A stretch of DNA of 64,000 bases from Carboxylicivirga taeanensis (GCF_051851475.1 NZ_JBPUSJ010000001.1:1-64000), one strand, 5' to 3'; shown: positions 16,752-26,511, counted from the stretch's first letter. Numbers and translations are program-made. Notes: generated by a model from the sequence alone, not told the origin.

Positions 16752-18212
16752 ATGAACGCACGAATACTATTCTTTCTATCTTTTGTTATCCTTCATGCAG
16801 GACATGCTCAATCCCCTAAGTTTAAGCACAAATACCTGAATGCGATTGACTCCACAAGTTTAAAAAAACACCTTTACATCCTGGCCTCCGACAGCTTGGA
16901 AGGACGAAACACAGGTTCGGATGGAGAACATAAAGCAGCAAAGTATATAATTGAGCAGTTTCAGACTGCCGGCATACAGCCTTATAACGATTCGACCTAC
17001 CTGCAAAACATTGGCCTCTGGACCTGGCGCTGGAACGCTTTTGACTTCCGCAATAAAGAAAACAAGCTCGAGCATTATAAAGATATAACATACTTGAGTA
17101 CAGCCCCCATTGAGACAATAATTAATGCAAAGTGTATTTTTATAGGAAATGGAGCAGATACCCTCATGCAAGATCTTAACCTGAATGATAAAATAGCTGT
17201 TGCAGTTGTTGAAAACCTTAACAATTGGTACCAGCTGGCCAGTAAAACGAAACGGCAAGGTGCTTTGGCATTTATGATGGTACACTGTTCCGACAATGAA
17301 GCGTTTAGTGAGCTGGCTCAAAGGATGCAGGCCAGCCGTCAGGAGCAATCGGTTTATAGCACCAAACCTCACTTTAGCAAGAGCTTAACCAAAGCATTCG
17401 CATTGAGTGCTGAAACAGTGGAACAGCTCTTCAGCCTGCCTTTAGATAGTTTAAAAGCCCTCAACTCAGTCGATGCCTTCAGCCGTTTACCCCAACCTGA
17501 ACTGTCCTTGTATTGCCCAATTACAATCGAAAGAGCTCAGGCCAATAATGTAGTTGGCTACCTGCCCGGCAAAACAAAAACAGCTGCCACGCTGGTCATT
17601 TCAGCTCACTATGATCATGTTGGCAAACAGTACAGAGGCATTTGTGTAGGAGCCGATGACAATGCCAGTGGCACTACAGCCATTATTCAATTGGCCAAAG
17701 CCTTTGCGCCATTAAAAGGGAAACTGGATAAAAACATTGTTTTTCTGGCCACATCGGGAGAGGAAAAAGGACTACTGGGGGCTTTCTATTTTGCTGATCA
17801 CCCCCAGGAACACACCTTTGCTATTAAGGCTAACATTAATGTTGATATGATTGGTCGCATCGATTCCACACATAAATCTAACTATATTTATACCATTGGT
17901 AATAACCATTATCCCGAGTTTGATTCGCTGGTACACGTTGCCAATAGCATGCTCACTCCCATGCATATCCAATACGATTACAATAAAAGCCAAGGCTTTG
18001 GAAACTACTTACGCCTGTCGGACCACTATGCTTTTCACCGAAATAACATACCTGTACTGGGCTTTTTTAGCGGACTACATAAGGATTACCATAAGCCAAC
18101 AGACACGCCAGACAAGATTAATTATTCGGAGATGGAGCAACGCGTAAAACTCATATTTACAACCGCATTTTTGGCAGCTCAAAAAACTGCATTTAGCACA
18201 CAAGATGACTAA
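16752..18212 (+). CDS. Secreted M28-family zinc peptidase
   Basis: A 486-residue exported aminopeptidase-like enzyme. A signal peptide (ILFFLSFVILHAGHA, cut before QSP) is followed by a PA-type insert region (about 100-250) and the M28 catalytic domain. All ligands of a two-zinc site can be seen: SAHYDHVG (His, with catalytic Asp), GADDNASGT (bridging Asp), TSGEEKGLLG (general-base Glu and ligand Glu), NVDMIGRID (Asp) and LHKDYHKPTDTPDKI (His). It probably trims peptides in the periplasm or outside the cell. The next gene is a POT-family transporter, which fits peptide use. Confidence 0.92.
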   Translation: MNARILFFLSFVILHAGHAQSPKFKHKYLNAIDSTSLKKHLYILASDSLEGRNTGSDGEHKAAKYIIEQFQTAGIQPYNDSTYLQNIGLWTWRWNAFDFRNKENKLEHYKDITYLSTAPIETIINAKCIFIGNGADTLMQDLNLNDKIAVAVVENLNNWYQLASKTKRQGALAFMMVHCSDNEAFSELAQRMQASRQEQSVYSTKPHFSKSLTKAFALSAETVEQLFSLPLDSLKALNSVDAFSRLPQPELSLYCPITIERAQANNVVGYLPGKTKTAATLVISAHYDHVGKQYRGICVGADDNASGTTAIIQLAKAFAPLKGKLDKNIVFLATSGEEKGLLGAFYFADHPQEHTFAIKANINVDMIGRIDSTHKSNYIYTIGNNHYPEFDSLVHVANSMLTPMHIQYDYNKSQGFGNYLRLSDHYAFHRNNIPVLGFFSGLHKDYHKPTDTPDKINYSEMEQRVKLIFTTAFLAAQKTAFSTQDD

Positions 18213-18279
18213 ATACATTTGGTTTATACACTAAAGGCACTATTTTAGCCGTTTGTGAGAAATAACTAATCGTATACAT

Positions 18280-19719
18280 ATGTCAAACATTGTGCAAACT
18301 TTTAAAAAATTCCCAAAGGTATTTTGGGTAGCAAATATTATTGAGCTCTTTGAGCGATTTGCCTGGTATGGTTTTTTTATGCTTTTTGCCAACTACCTTA
18401 CCAGTTCTATTGATGCCGGTGGCTTGGAGCTTTCACAAGCACAGAAAGGTATTATTATGGGAGTAGGAACAGGTATTCTCTACTTTTTGCCCGTTATAAC
18501 AGGTTCTATTGCCGATAGGTTTGGATATAAACGGGTGCTCTTTATCGCCTTTATCATCTATACTTCGGCCTTTATCTTGATGCCGTTATTTAAATCCTTC
18601 CTAGGCGTATTTCTTATTTATTTATACTTGGCGCTTGGTGCAGCACTATTTAAGCCCATTATTTCGGCCACTGTGGCTAAATCAACCACATCGGAAACGG
18701 CCTCCATTGGCTTTGGTATATTTTACATGATGGTGAATCTGGGAGCATTTTTTGGGCCGCTCGTTACCTTACTGTTTAAAAACTCATCATACACCTTAGT
18801 GTATTACATATCGGCAGGCATTATCGCCATTAACTTTTTCTTATTACTATTTTATAAAGAGCCGGAGCGAGAAGAGTCCGATGAAAGTTTTGCTGCATCA
18901 TTGAAAAAAGTTTTTATCAATATATTTGAAGTACTGGCCGACCGTAAGTTTGTGGTATTCCTACTTATTGTTGCTGGTTTCTGGACCATGTACAACCAAC
19001 TGTTCTTCACCTTGCCGGTTTTCATCATGCAATGGGTTGACACTTCTTCGATGTACCTATTCTTTCAGGAGTATGCCCCATTCTTCAGCGAGAATTATGG
19101 AACAGCCAGTGGTCAGATGGAGGCTGAGTTTATCACCAACTTTGATGCCATGTACATCATCCTGTTTCAGGTAATTGTATCTAGTATTGTGATGAAATGG
19201 CGTCCACTACGCTCAATGATGGCCGGATTTCTGGTGTGTGCAATCGGAATGGCCTTAACGTTAACTACACAAAATGTTGTATTTACACTGGTAGCTATCT
19301 ACATCTTTGCTATTGGGGAAATGGCTGGTTCACCAAAAATCACCGAATACATTGGCCGTATTGCACCTGCCGAGAAGAAAGCGCTGTATATGGGTTACTC
19401 ATTTATTCCTGTATTCCTGGGAAATATTTTTGCCGGTTTCATTTCGGGTAATGTATACCAATGGATGTCTGATAAAACCACATTTGTGAAACAGGAAGTG
19501 CTTGCCAGAGGATTAAGCATTGATGAGAACCTGACGCAGAATGAATACTTTGAACAAGCGGCTTCGGCCATGAATATGAATAGCTCTGAATTAACCAACC
19601 ATCTTTGGAACACTTACAACCCATCATCAATATGGATAGTTATTCTGATTATTGGTTTGGCAGCCGTTGTAGCCTTGTTCTTCTACGACAAGTACTTAAA
19701 AGCACTGGAGAATAAATAA
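18280..19719 (+). CDS. POT/PTR-family (MFS) peptide transporter
   Basis: A 479-residue membrane protein with about 12 helices. The N-terminus NIIELFERFAWYGFFMLFANYL carries the E(R/L)F-ER motif of proton-dependent oligopeptide transporters, and GSIADRFGYKRVLFIAF is the MFS loop 2-3 motif. It would take up di- or tripeptides or similar compounds with protons across the inner membrane. It follows a secreted M28 peptidase on the same strand by 67 bases, so release and uptake of peptides may be coupled. The exact substrate is not certain, since some POT members carry nitrate or other solutes. Confidence 0.85.
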   Translation: MSNIVQTFKKFPKVFWVANIIELFERFAWYGFFMLFANYLTSSIDAGGLELSQAQKGIIMGVGTGILYFLPVITGSIADRFGYKRVLFIAFIIYTSAFILMPLFKSFLGVFLIYLYLALGAALFKPIISATVAKSTTSETASIGFGIFYMMVNLGAFFGPLVTLLFKNSSYTLVYYISAGIIAINFFLLLFYKEPEREESDESFAASLKKVFINIFEVLADRKFVVFLLIVAGFWTMYNQLFFTLPVFIMQWVDTSSMYLFFQEYAPFFSENYGTASGQMEAEFITNFDAMYIILFQVIVSSIVMKWRPLRSMMAGFLVCAIGMALTLTTQNVVFTLVAIYIFAIGEMAGSPKITEYIGRIAPAEKKALYMGYSFIPVFLGNIFAGFISGNVYQWMSDKTTFVKQEVLARGLSIDENLTQNEYFEQAASAMNMNSSELTNHLWNTYNPSSIWIVILIIGLAAVVALFFYDKYLKALENK

Positions 19720-19740
19720 TATTGAACCTCAATTTATGTG

Positions 19741-19769
19741 GCCCGAAGCATTTTGTTTCGGGCTTTTTT
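19741..19769 (+). terminator. Terminator after the POT transporter gene
   Basis: GCCCGAA (19741-19747) pairs with TTCGGGC (19757-19763), followed by six T residues. Confidence 0.88.
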
Positions 19770-19871
19770 ATAGCGCATTTGGCGGGTAATCTTGTCAAAG
19801 GAGATGGAAAGCATCAGTGATAAAAAAAAGCCTGCCCAACCTTATTCAATACCCTGCGCAATATAAAAGCA

Positions 19872-19900
19872 CAAAAAAGCCTGAGTGTTTTACTCAGGCT
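19872..19900 (-). terminator. Terminator of the RRM-protein gene
   Basis: On the minus strand the 9-base stem AGCCTGAGT/ACTCAGGCT (19892-19900 and 19878-19886) runs into TTTTTT. Confidence 0.88.
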
Positions 19901-19914
19901 GCATCTATTTAAGA

Positions 19915-20226
19915 TTAAAAACGTCGTCTGTTACCGCCTCCTCGGTTACCACCACCTTGACGGCCACCGCCCTGGCGACCACCTTCTTTTGGTCGGGCTT
20001 CTTTGATGTTGATGATCTTGCCATCATACTCAGCTCTATCCAATTCGTGAATGGCTTTTTTGGCCGCCTCATTATCGGGCATTTCAACAAAACCAAACCC
20101 TCTTGACTTGTTCGTTTCACGATCCATGATAACTTTAGCGGAAGTTACCTCTCCGTACTCTTCAAATAGGTCTTTCAAATCCTCATCCCACACATTATCT
20201 GTCAAACCTGCAATAAAAATATTCAT
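19915..20226 (-). CDS. RRM RNA-binding protein with glycine/arginine-rich tail
   Basis: A 103-residue cytoplasmic protein with one RNA recognition motif: RNP2 is NIFIAGL at the N-terminus and RNP1 is SRGFGFVEM at about 43-51. The last 25 residues are an RGG-like tail of repeated GGGR/GGN units. Bacterial proteins of this type (Rbp family) bind RNA and are often cold-induced. I use the ATG at 20226; a GTG three codons upstream is also open. It is monocistronic, with its own terminator and an unusually long leader of about 155 bases. Confidence 0.9.
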   Translation of the reverse strand: MNIFIAGLTDNVWDEDLKDLFEEYGEVTSAKVIMDRETNKSRGFGFVEMPDNEAAKKAIHELDRAEYDGKIINIKEARPKEGGRQGGGRQGGGNRGGGNRRRF

Positions 20227-20418
20227 GCTAAACACTTTAAAAAATTAAACGATGACACCTGTTGTGTCCATATCAACTATTAAAAAAGAGGAGAATTGAA
20301 GGTTTGAAATGTAGTTGGCTTCTTAACGAAGAGAAGAATGGACTAAAAATCAGTATAATATCAAAAATCAATCTTTTAAAATATGTGCAAAGGTAGGCAT
20401 TTTATTAGTAGTAACACA
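20227..20418 (-). promoter_or_regulatory. Promoter and long leader of the RRM-protein gene
   Basis: TACCTTTG (20388-20395, minus strand) matches TAnnTTTG, with TGTG 19 bases upstream (20415-20418). This places transcription start near 20381 and leaves a 5' leader of about 155 bases, A/T-rich with polypyrimidine runs. A long leader is typical of cold-shock-type genes; the structure cannot be decided by eye. Confidence 0.55.
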
Positions 20419-20495
20419 TAAACATGTTATAAAGAGTGTTAAACGTTAGCAAGTTAGTGAAGCATTTTCCTACTTTTGATGTAAACAATTTTTCA

Positions 20496-21110
20496 ATGGA
20501 TTACATCAATACATTCAAAAAGATCAAAGCCCTTGCTGAAATCGGGCTGGTTTATGCACAAAATGGTTATGAGGTTGAACGCAATCAGGAGTTAATTAAC
20601 ATCAGCAAGGAACTAATTGCTGCTATTGCGCAACAGCCGGTGAAGGTTTTTGATTCTTTCGATTTTCCTCCCAAAGAATACCCTACGCCTAAGGTAGATG
20701 TGCGCGCCTTGATATTAAATGATAAGGATGAGATACTTATGGCAAAGGAAAAAATGGACGGCCGATGGTCCATACCCGGAGGCTGGGCCGACATAGGACA
20801 TAGTCCATCCGAAGTGGTGCTTAAAGAGGTAAAGGAAGAAACCGGGCTGATAGCAAGTACCGAGCGCGTACTTGCCATTTACGACAAGCGCTGCCACCCT
20901 CATCCACCTCAACCTTGGTATGTCTATAAAATCATGTTTCTGTGCAAGGTTAAAGGCGGTGAGCTGAGAGGAAATTTTGATATTGAGGAAGCCGGATGGT
21001 TTGCTGTTGATAACTTACCTCCGTTATCAGAAGACCGTATACTTGCATCCCAGATAAAAGAGCTGTTTCACCTGGCTAAACATCCTGAATTACCGGTTGT
21101 GTGTGACTAA
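20496..21110 (+). CDS. Nudix hydrolase
   Basis: A 204-residue Nudix hydrolase with an N-terminal helical dimerisation domain (KKIKALAEIGLVYAQNGYEVERNQEL) of the type found in nucleoside-diphosphate-X hydrolases. The Nudix box spans about 96-118, GWADIGHSPSEVVLKEVKEETGL split as G-x5-E-x7-KE-xx-EE-x-G; the usual R of the REUxEE core is K, which is conservative. Preceding DGRWSIPGG fits. The substrate is unknown. I prefer the ATG at 20496; a GTG at 20436 would add 20 non-conserved residues. Confidence 0.88.
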   Translation: MDYINTFKKIKALAEIGLVYAQNGYEVERNQELINISKELIAAIAQQPVKVFDSFDFPPKEYPTPKVDVRALILNDKDEILMAKEKMDGRWSIPGGWADIGHSPSEVVLKEVKEETGLIASTERVLAIYDKRCHPHPPQPWYVYKIMFLCKVKGGELRGNFDIEEAGWFAVDNLPPLSEDRILASQIKELFHLAKHPELPVVCD

Positions 21111-21267
21111 TGCTTCAGCAGCCTGTAATAATCATTAATCTTAAACCGGCTTTGCCAGATAGGCCCCTACTCGTTTTACCAGGGAAAACACTAATTTACA
21201 GACTCTAACTCAGTACTTGAATGATTAAAACACGCATCACCCCGTAATTAACAACCAACTATTTCCT

Positions 21268-21275
21268 TATCTTTG
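21268..21275 (+). promoter_or_regulatory. -7 element upstream of rarD
   Basis: TATCTTTG matches TAnnTTTG exactly and lies 20 bases before the ATG at 21296. Confidence 0.6.
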
Positions 21276-21295
21276 CGGCGCTTAAGCAGTACTGT

Positions 21296-22189
21296 ATGTC
21301 AACAAATCAGAGCCAAACAACCGGATACCTCTATACATTTCAGGCCTTTTTTACCTGGGGCCTGTTGCCTGTATACTGGAAACTGTTAAATCATGTGCCG
21401 GCACTTGAAATATTGGCACACCGAATATTCTGGTCGCTCATTTTTGTGTTGCTCCTGTTGATATGGAAAAAGAAACTTAACATTGGCAACCTCTTTTATA
21501 ATAAAAAAGCCACCTCTACATTAGCCATTACCGGCCTCTTAGTTGGAAGCAACTGGGGCGTATATATCTATGCAGTTAATATTAATCACATTGTAGAAGC
21601 CAGCCTGGGCTATTACATCACTCCACTGGTTAATGTAGCTTTGGGCCTAATTTTCCTGAAAGAAAAACTAAGTAAACTGCAGATACTAGCCCTTGTTCTG
21701 GCCGCTACAGCCGTTATCTACCTTACCATAGACTACGGCCGTTTTCCCTGGATATCTATTTACCTGGCTGTTTCATTCGGCCTGTATGGCCTGCTAAAAA
21801 AAATGAGCGGCGTTGAAGCCATGCCTGCACTGGCAGTGGAAACTCTGGTACTCACGCCATTTGCATTATCCTACATTGTATGGGGGCTGGTAAGCGGCAA
21901 AGGCCATTTATTTAACGACACGATACAAACAGATGCTCTGCTAATTATGGCAGGCGTAGTAACCACCCTCCCGTTATATTGGTTTGGTTTGGGAGCCAAA
22001 CGTATTACACTTACTTCTGTAGGCTTTATGCAATACATAGCTCCTAGCATCATGCTATTTTTAGGGCTGTTCATTTACCATGAAGGATTTCCTAAAGAGA
22101 AACAGGTGGCCTTTGTGGCAATTTGGATTGCACTGGCCTTGTACAGCTACTCTATTTTTGCAAGCTACCGAAAAAAGAAACAGGGTTAA
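21296..22189 (+). CDS. rarD: RarD-type EamA permease
   Basis: A 297-residue inner-membrane protein of the drug/metabolite transporter superfamily with about ten helices in two EamA halves. The start GYLYTFQAFFTWGLLPVYWKLLNHVPALEILAHRIFWSLIF and the later NWGVYIYAVNINHIVEASLGYYITPLVNV are typical of RarD. The physiological substrate of RarD is not settled. A second EamA gene follows 54 bases downstream but belongs to a different subgroup. Confidence 0.88.
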   Translation: MSTNQSQTTGYLYTFQAFFTWGLLPVYWKLLNHVPALEILAHRIFWSLIFVLLLLIWKKKLNIGNLFYNKKATSTLAITGLLVGSNWGVYIYAVNINHIVEASLGYYITPLVNVALGLIFLKEKLSKLQILALVLAATAVIYLTIDYGRFPWISIYLAVSFGLYGLLKKMSGVEAMPALAVETLVLTPFALSYIVWGLVSGKGHLFNDTIQTDALLIMAGVVTTLPLYWFGLGAKRITLTSVGFMQYIAPSIMLFLGLFIYHEGFPKEKQVAFVAIWIALALYSYSIFASYRKKKQG

Positions 22190-22243
22190 AGAGGCTACTC
22201 CCCATTAGACCCTATCGTACGATTCAAATTATTGTTTATTGTT

Positions 22244-23122
22244 ATGACTAATCACTCAACGACCATAAAAGCCTATATGGCCTTGTTTACAGGTTTAATA
22301 ATTATTGGCTTCTCTGCTATTCTCATTAAATCAGCCAATGCGCCGGGCATTGTTACTGCCTTTTACCGAGTGGCTATCGCTTCACTGGTTCTATTTCTGC
22401 CTTTTTTAAGCCGATGGCAAATGGTCAAACAACTGTCGCTAAAAGCCCTATTAATGCCGATTCTGGGCGGCATTGCTTTTGGTGTAGATACAGGTCTGTG
22501 GTCGTGGGCCATTGAGATAAGCAATGCAACCATCCCCACCCTGATGGCTAATCTGGCTCCTGTTTGGGTGGGTTTGGGCGCTCTATTCATTTTTAAGGAA
22601 AAACAATCGAAAGGATTTTGGATTGGGCTAGCTATTACCATAAGTGGCATGTTTACAATGGCCGCACGAAGTCTGTATGTCAACGATGGCTTAATCGCAG
22701 GCATCAGCATCAGTATTGTGGCTGGTATCTTTTATGGTATTTACCACTTATTCACCCAGCAAGGCCGCTCTCTAATGAACACGCTCCTCTACTTATCCAT
22801 TAGCAGTTTTGCAGCTGCAGCAACAACAGGTATTGGGGTGCTATTGAGTCCCTATTCATTCACCGGATATGCGGATACCACCTGGCTCATCTGGCTTGGT
22901 TATGGCATCGGCGTTCATGTGGGTGGATGGGCCCTTATCAACTACTCGCAAGGACACCTGAAAGCAACTACTGTATCACCTACCTTGCTTGGTCAGCCCG
23001 TTATTACCGCCATTGCAGCCTTTATTATTCTGAACGAAGCACTCAGCAGCTGGCAAATCATAGGCGGGTTGGTTGTTATTGCCGGAATTTACCTGGTTAA
23101 TACAACCCGACTAAAAGGGTAA
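22244..23122 (+). CDS. EamA-family (DMT) transporter
   Basis: A 292-residue ten-helix drug/metabolite transporter. The two EamA repeats begin near residues 10 and 150 (AILIKSANAPGIVTAFYRVAIASLVLFLPF; later TVSPTLLGQPVITAIAAFIILNEALSSWQIIGGLVVIAGIYLV, the classic end of the second repeat). The ATG at 22244 is chosen over a TTG four codons upstream. It may be an exporter of amino acids or metabolites; the family does not allow a finer call. Confidence 0.87.
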   Translation: MTNHSTTIKAYMALFTGLIIIGFSAILIKSANAPGIVTAFYRVAIASLVLFLPFLSRWQMVKQLSLKALLMPILGGIAFGVDTGLWSWAIEISNATIPTLMANLAPVWVGLGALFIFKEKQSKGFWIGLAITISGMFTMAARSLYVNDGLIAGISISIVAGIFYGIYHLFTQQGRSLMNTLLYLSISSFAAAATTGIGVLLSPYSFTGYADTTWLIWLGYGIGVHVGGWALINYSQGHLKATTVSPTLLGQPVITAIAAFIILNEALSSWQIIGGLVVIAGIYLVNTTRLKG

Positions 23123-23243
23123 ACCAAACTGTAATCAGCTTAAGCCACTGGTGATGATCAAAATTCCATCGAAAAAATGGGCTTTGATTGCGTTAGCTTG
23201 AAAAAGATTTTATCTTCATCGTCCTGTTAAAACAAAATAGACC

Positions 23244-23702
23244 ATGACGTTTAAAATCACCCCGTTTAATAATCTACAACTAAAAGAATTATACAACATA
23301 CTACAGTTAAGAGCAGAAATATTCGTTGTGGAACAAAATTGTGTTTACAACGACATAGATGGGCTCGACCAAGCGGCGTATCACCTGATGGCGCTTGATA
23401 AGGATAATGTAGTTGGATATGTCAGAATACTGCCTCCAGGCACCCGGTTTCAGGAAGCTTCCATCGGACGATTGGTGGTCGATAAAGATTTTCGATTTAA
23501 AGGACTAGCCCGTCAACTGATGAATAAAGCGGCTGAATGGCTTTATACTCAATGGGAAGCACCCTGCATCCAAATCAGTGCCCAAAAGTACCTGAAAGGA
23601 TTTTACCTAAGCCTTGGTTACCAAATTATTTCGGATGAGTACCTCGAAGATGGTATCCCTCACCTGAAAATGGAACTAAAAAGAGTCAATTCGATTGACT
23701 AA
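23244..23702 (+). CDS. ElaA-like GNAT acetyltransferase
   Basis: A 152-residue N-acetyltransferase of the ElaA group. The family hallmark is LYNILQLRAEIFVVEQNCVYNDIDGLDQAAYHL at the N-terminus, followed by the acetyl-CoA binding region IGRLVVDKDFRFKGLARQLM (the R/Q-x-x-G-x-A motif) near residue 75-95. The substrate of ElaA is not known. It is a single gene with no functional partner beside it. Confidence 0.9.
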   Translation: MTFKITPFNNLQLKELYNILQLRAEIFVVEQNCVYNDIDGLDQAAYHLMALDKDNVVGYVRILPPGTRFQEASIGRLVVDKDFRFKGLARQLMNKAAEWLYTQWEAPCIQISAQKYLKGFYLSLGYQIISDEYLEDGIPHLKMELKRVNSID

Positions 23703-23769
23703 TTGCCTTACTTCATCCTCCCAACTTATTGAAATTAATCCAACTTTAAGATAAATACTAACATAGTCT

Positions 23770-23994
23770 ATGAAAGATCAAAAAGCGATTCTACATAAAT
23801 GTCTGCGTAATGACTGGCCCGCTTTTGTAATTGCCGGCACCGATATTTGTGCAGTGGAAGCAATGGAAGCCTATCTCCAAATTGCCAAAACAAAGGGGTG
23901 TAGTCAGGAATTTTTGGATGACATGCAGCTTGTGATTGATGAGATGCGGCAATTCCAAGAGGAAGAGCCCGAACACATTAAAATACCCGATTAA
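23770..23994 (+). CDS. Small conserved-looking protein of unknown function
   Basis: The 74-residue product is soluble, acidic at the C-terminus and mostly helical by composition (AVEAMEAYLQIAKTKG, EFLDDMQLVIDEMRQFQEEE). There is no signal peptide or known motif. It lies between the acetyltransferase and the histidine kinase gene with 67 and 124 bases of spacing. Coding is supported by good codon use and a clean ATG; the function is unknown. Confidence 0.65.
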   Translation: MKDQKAILHKCLRNDWPAFVIAGTDICAVEAMEAYLQIAKTKGCSQEFLDDMQLVIDEMRQFQEEEPEHIKIPD

Positions 23995-24118
23995 TACAGA
24001 CTCCACAATTATAAAATTATCGATACCTTTACATGAGAGCATTTTAACCCAAAAACGATTCAAAGCAAATAAGTAAAAGCCAGCCTCTTCCAACCATGAA
24101 GAACCTAACACCAAGCAC

Positions 24119-25678
24119 ATGAAAAAACGCATCATCATAAAGCCCTGGCTAATTGTTGGAATGCTACTGGTTGTGCCCACTTCATTATTTACGGCCATAG
24201 AGCTGGTAAAGCTTAACGATCAGGAGGAGGTCATCGAATCAATTTATAACGACCAGCTTGAGTCGGTTTTATATTCGATCAACCAATATGCCGATGACAT
24301 AACCAATAACTGGATAAACAAAATTTATAAAGAGCTAAACCCAGCTGAATTTCATTCCACGTTTGAAAAACCTCTGGACGATTATCCCCAACTAACCCGC
24401 TTTATTGTTCACCCTATCGACAGTAGTTCACTGCACCTGGATGATTTTTTCATCGCTAATGATACTTTACAAACAGAAATAATTAGTCGCTTAAAAAAAC
24501 ACACCAAGGTGATTAATCAATTGCAGCGTTACCTGAAAAGCGGCTATCGTAAAATAATTGGCATTGATTTAGATTATCAGCAACACCTATCAATGCTGGT
24601 TTTTGTAACAGAAGAACAAAACCGGACGTTTCTAAATCTGCTGATGCTCGATGCCAGACGCTTTATTGGGGAGGCACTATCTCCACGTTTGCAAATGGTA
24701 GCCGGTGATGATCTTATAATCGTAGTTCGCCACATCCAAAGCGGTGAACTTATCACCAGCAGCTTACTCAATGAAGCACCGGAAGAAGTGGTACGCGAGC
24801 AGGCACTTTGGCTGCTGCCCGACTACAAACTGGGAATTCAGCCCAATGGAATTGATATCAGACAATTATCAAAGAAACGAGCCCGCCAAAACATTGGTTT
24901 ACTCATTCTGGTCGATATTCTTTTAATTGCCGGAGCCTGGTTGTTTTACCGGAATGTGAAGCGCGAATTGCATCTGGCCAAAGTGAAATCTGATTTCGTA
25001 TCTAACGTTTCCCATGAGATACGCACACCACTGGCATTAATTAGCATGTATGCCGAAACTCTGCAATTAGGCCGCTTAAAAGATGACAGTAAACGACAGA
25101 AGTACTACGACATCATCTACCGCGAAACTCAGCGTCTCTCAGGCATTGTTAATAACATCCTGAACTTCTCGCGCATCGAAAGCGGGCGTCAGCAATTAAA
25201 ATTTGCCCCACTTGTGTTAAATGAAATTGTTGAAGAGGTAATGAGTAATTACAATTACCATTTTAAAGAAACCGGCTTCACAGTCACTTACCACCTAAGC
25301 CCGGAACTCAAATCTATTTCAGGAGATAAACAAGCCATTACTGAATGCCTGATTAACCTGGTAGACAACGGTATGAAATACAGCAAAGATGTGAAAGAAT
25401 TAACCATCTCAACGGGCAAAAAAGGCCCTTATCAGTTTATTGAGGTATGTGACAAAGGGATAGGTATTTCGCCCAAAGAGCAGAAGCTTGTATTTGACAA
25501 ATTTTATCGGGTAACCAAAGGCACACTGGCTCATCACGCAAAAGGCTCAGGACTGGGGCTCAGCATTGTTATGCACCTGGTGAAGGGACATAATGGACGC
25601 ATTGAACTGGAAAGTGAGGAGCAGGTTGGCAGTTGTTTTAAAATTTTATTCCCAACTAATACCCCCAAACAGCCATGA
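24119..25678 (+). CDS. Sensor histidine kinase
   Basis: A 519-residue membrane sensor kinase. It has two transmembrane helices (about 10-28 and 259-276) around a 230-residue periplasmic sensor domain of no recognised type. The kinase core is complete: H-box FVSNVSHEIRTPLALIS with phospho-accepting His299, N-box INLVDNGMKYS, G1 CDKGIGIS, and G2 KGSGLGLSIV. Its stop overlaps the start of the response regulator gene (ATGA), so the two form a pair. A phased repeat upstream of the gene at 26558 is a likely target of this system. Confidence 0.93.
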   Translation: MKKRIIIKPWLIVGMLLVVPTSLFTAIELVKLNDQEEVIESIYNDQLESVLYSINQYADDITNNWINKIYKELNPAEFHSTFEKPLDDYPQLTRFIVHPIDSSSLHLDDFFIANDTLQTEIISRLKKHTKVINQLQRYLKSGYRKIIGIDLDYQQHLSMLVFVTEEQNRTFLNLLMLDARRFIGEALSPRLQMVAGDDLIIVVRHIQSGELITSSLLNEAPEEVVREQALWLLPDYKLGIQPNGIDIRQLSKKRARQNIGLLILVDILLIAGAWLFYRNVKRELHLAKVKSDFVSNVSHEIRTPLALISMYAETLQLGRLKDDSKRQKYYDIIYRETQRLSGIVNNILNFSRIESGRQQLKFAPLVLNEIVEEVMSNYNYHFKETGFTVTYHLSPELKSISGDKQAITECLINLVDNGMKYSKDVKELTISTGKKGPYQFIEVCDKGIGISPKEQKLVFDKFYRVTKGTLAHHAKGSGLGLSIVMHLVKGHNGRIELESEEQVGSCFKILFPTNTPKQP

Positions 25679-26370
25679 CGAAACGAATATTAGTTATTGA
25701 AGACGAAGTAGATATGCAAGCCGGCATCAAAGACAACCTTGAATTCGAAGGCTATGAAGTTGAAACAGCATCTGATGGAAAAGAAGGCCTGCAAAAAATA
25801 TTAGGCAACAACTTCGACCTGGTTCTGCTGGATGTGATGCTTCCCCACATCAGTGGTTTTGATGTGTGTAAAAAGGTAAGGCATGAGAACAATTCAACGC
25901 CCATCATTTTTCTAACTGCTAAAGGGGAAGAAATTGATAAAGTGATCGGATTGGAATCGGGCGGCGACGACTACCTGACCAAGCCCTTCAGTCTGCGCGA
26001 ATTGCTGGCACGGGTGAAAGCAGTGCTGCGCCGAACAGATAAGCACAATACACCGGCCTCTGCTCAATTAGTTGATATTGGTAAACTATCGGTTGATTTT
26101 ACGACCTATACCGCACTGGTTGAAGGCCAGCCCGTGAAGATGACCAGTAAAGAGTTTGAAATACTCCATTACCTGCTGAAACACAGGAACGCCACCATAA
26201 GCCGCGACAGCCTCCTCGATAATGTTTGGGGATACGACTTTCAGCCAACAGCACGTACCATCGATAATTTTATTCTCAAATTAAGACAGAAGATAGAAGA
26301 CAATCCCAACGATCCTCAAATTATTATTACCGTTCATGGCATGGGATACCGCTTAGTGCACAGTTATTAG
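25675..26370 (+). CDS. OmpR-family response regulator
   Basis: A 231-residue regulator: a receiver domain (1-118; acidic pocket ED at 9-11, phospho-accepting Asp53 in LLDVMLP, KPF switch lysine) and an OmpR/PhoB winged-helix domain (about 130-229; SKEFEILHYLLKH, ISRDSLLDNVWGYD, TIDNFILKLRQKI, GMGYRLV). It is translationally coupled to the kinase gene before it. Members of this family bind tandem direct repeats spaced 10-11 bases; such an array begins 74 bases downstream of this gene. Confidence 0.95.
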   Translation: MTKRILVIEDEVDMQAGIKDNLEFEGYEVETASDGKEGLQKILGNNFDLVLLDVMLPHISGFDVCKKVRHENNSTPIIFLTAKGEEIDKVIGLESGGDDYLTKPFSLRELLARVKAVLRRTDKHNTPASAQLVDIGKLSVDFTTYTALVEGQPVKMTSKEFEILHYLLKHRNATISRDSLLDNVWGYDFQPTARTIDNFILKLRQKIEDNPNDPQIIITVHGMGYRLVHSY

Positions 26371-26443
26371 CAGGAAGCAAATCCACCCTCGCAAAATAAA
26401 CACACGCTGATTTACAAGATGTTAACCACGTAAACGAGCATCA

Positions 26444-26480
26444 ATGACATTTTGATGACAATTAATGACAACAGATGATA
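26444..26480 (+). promoter_or_regulatory. Phased direct-repeat operator, likely bound by the adjacent OmpR-type regulator
   Basis: ATGACA occurs at 26444, 26455 and 26465, and ATGATA at 26475. The spacings of 11, 10 and 10 bases put all four on one face of the helix, as in PhoB/OmpR sites. The array ends 31 bases before a consensus -7 element. Confidence 0.6.
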
Positions 26481-26511
26481 TTGTTTTGACGATGCGGTGT
26501 TAACCTCCCTC

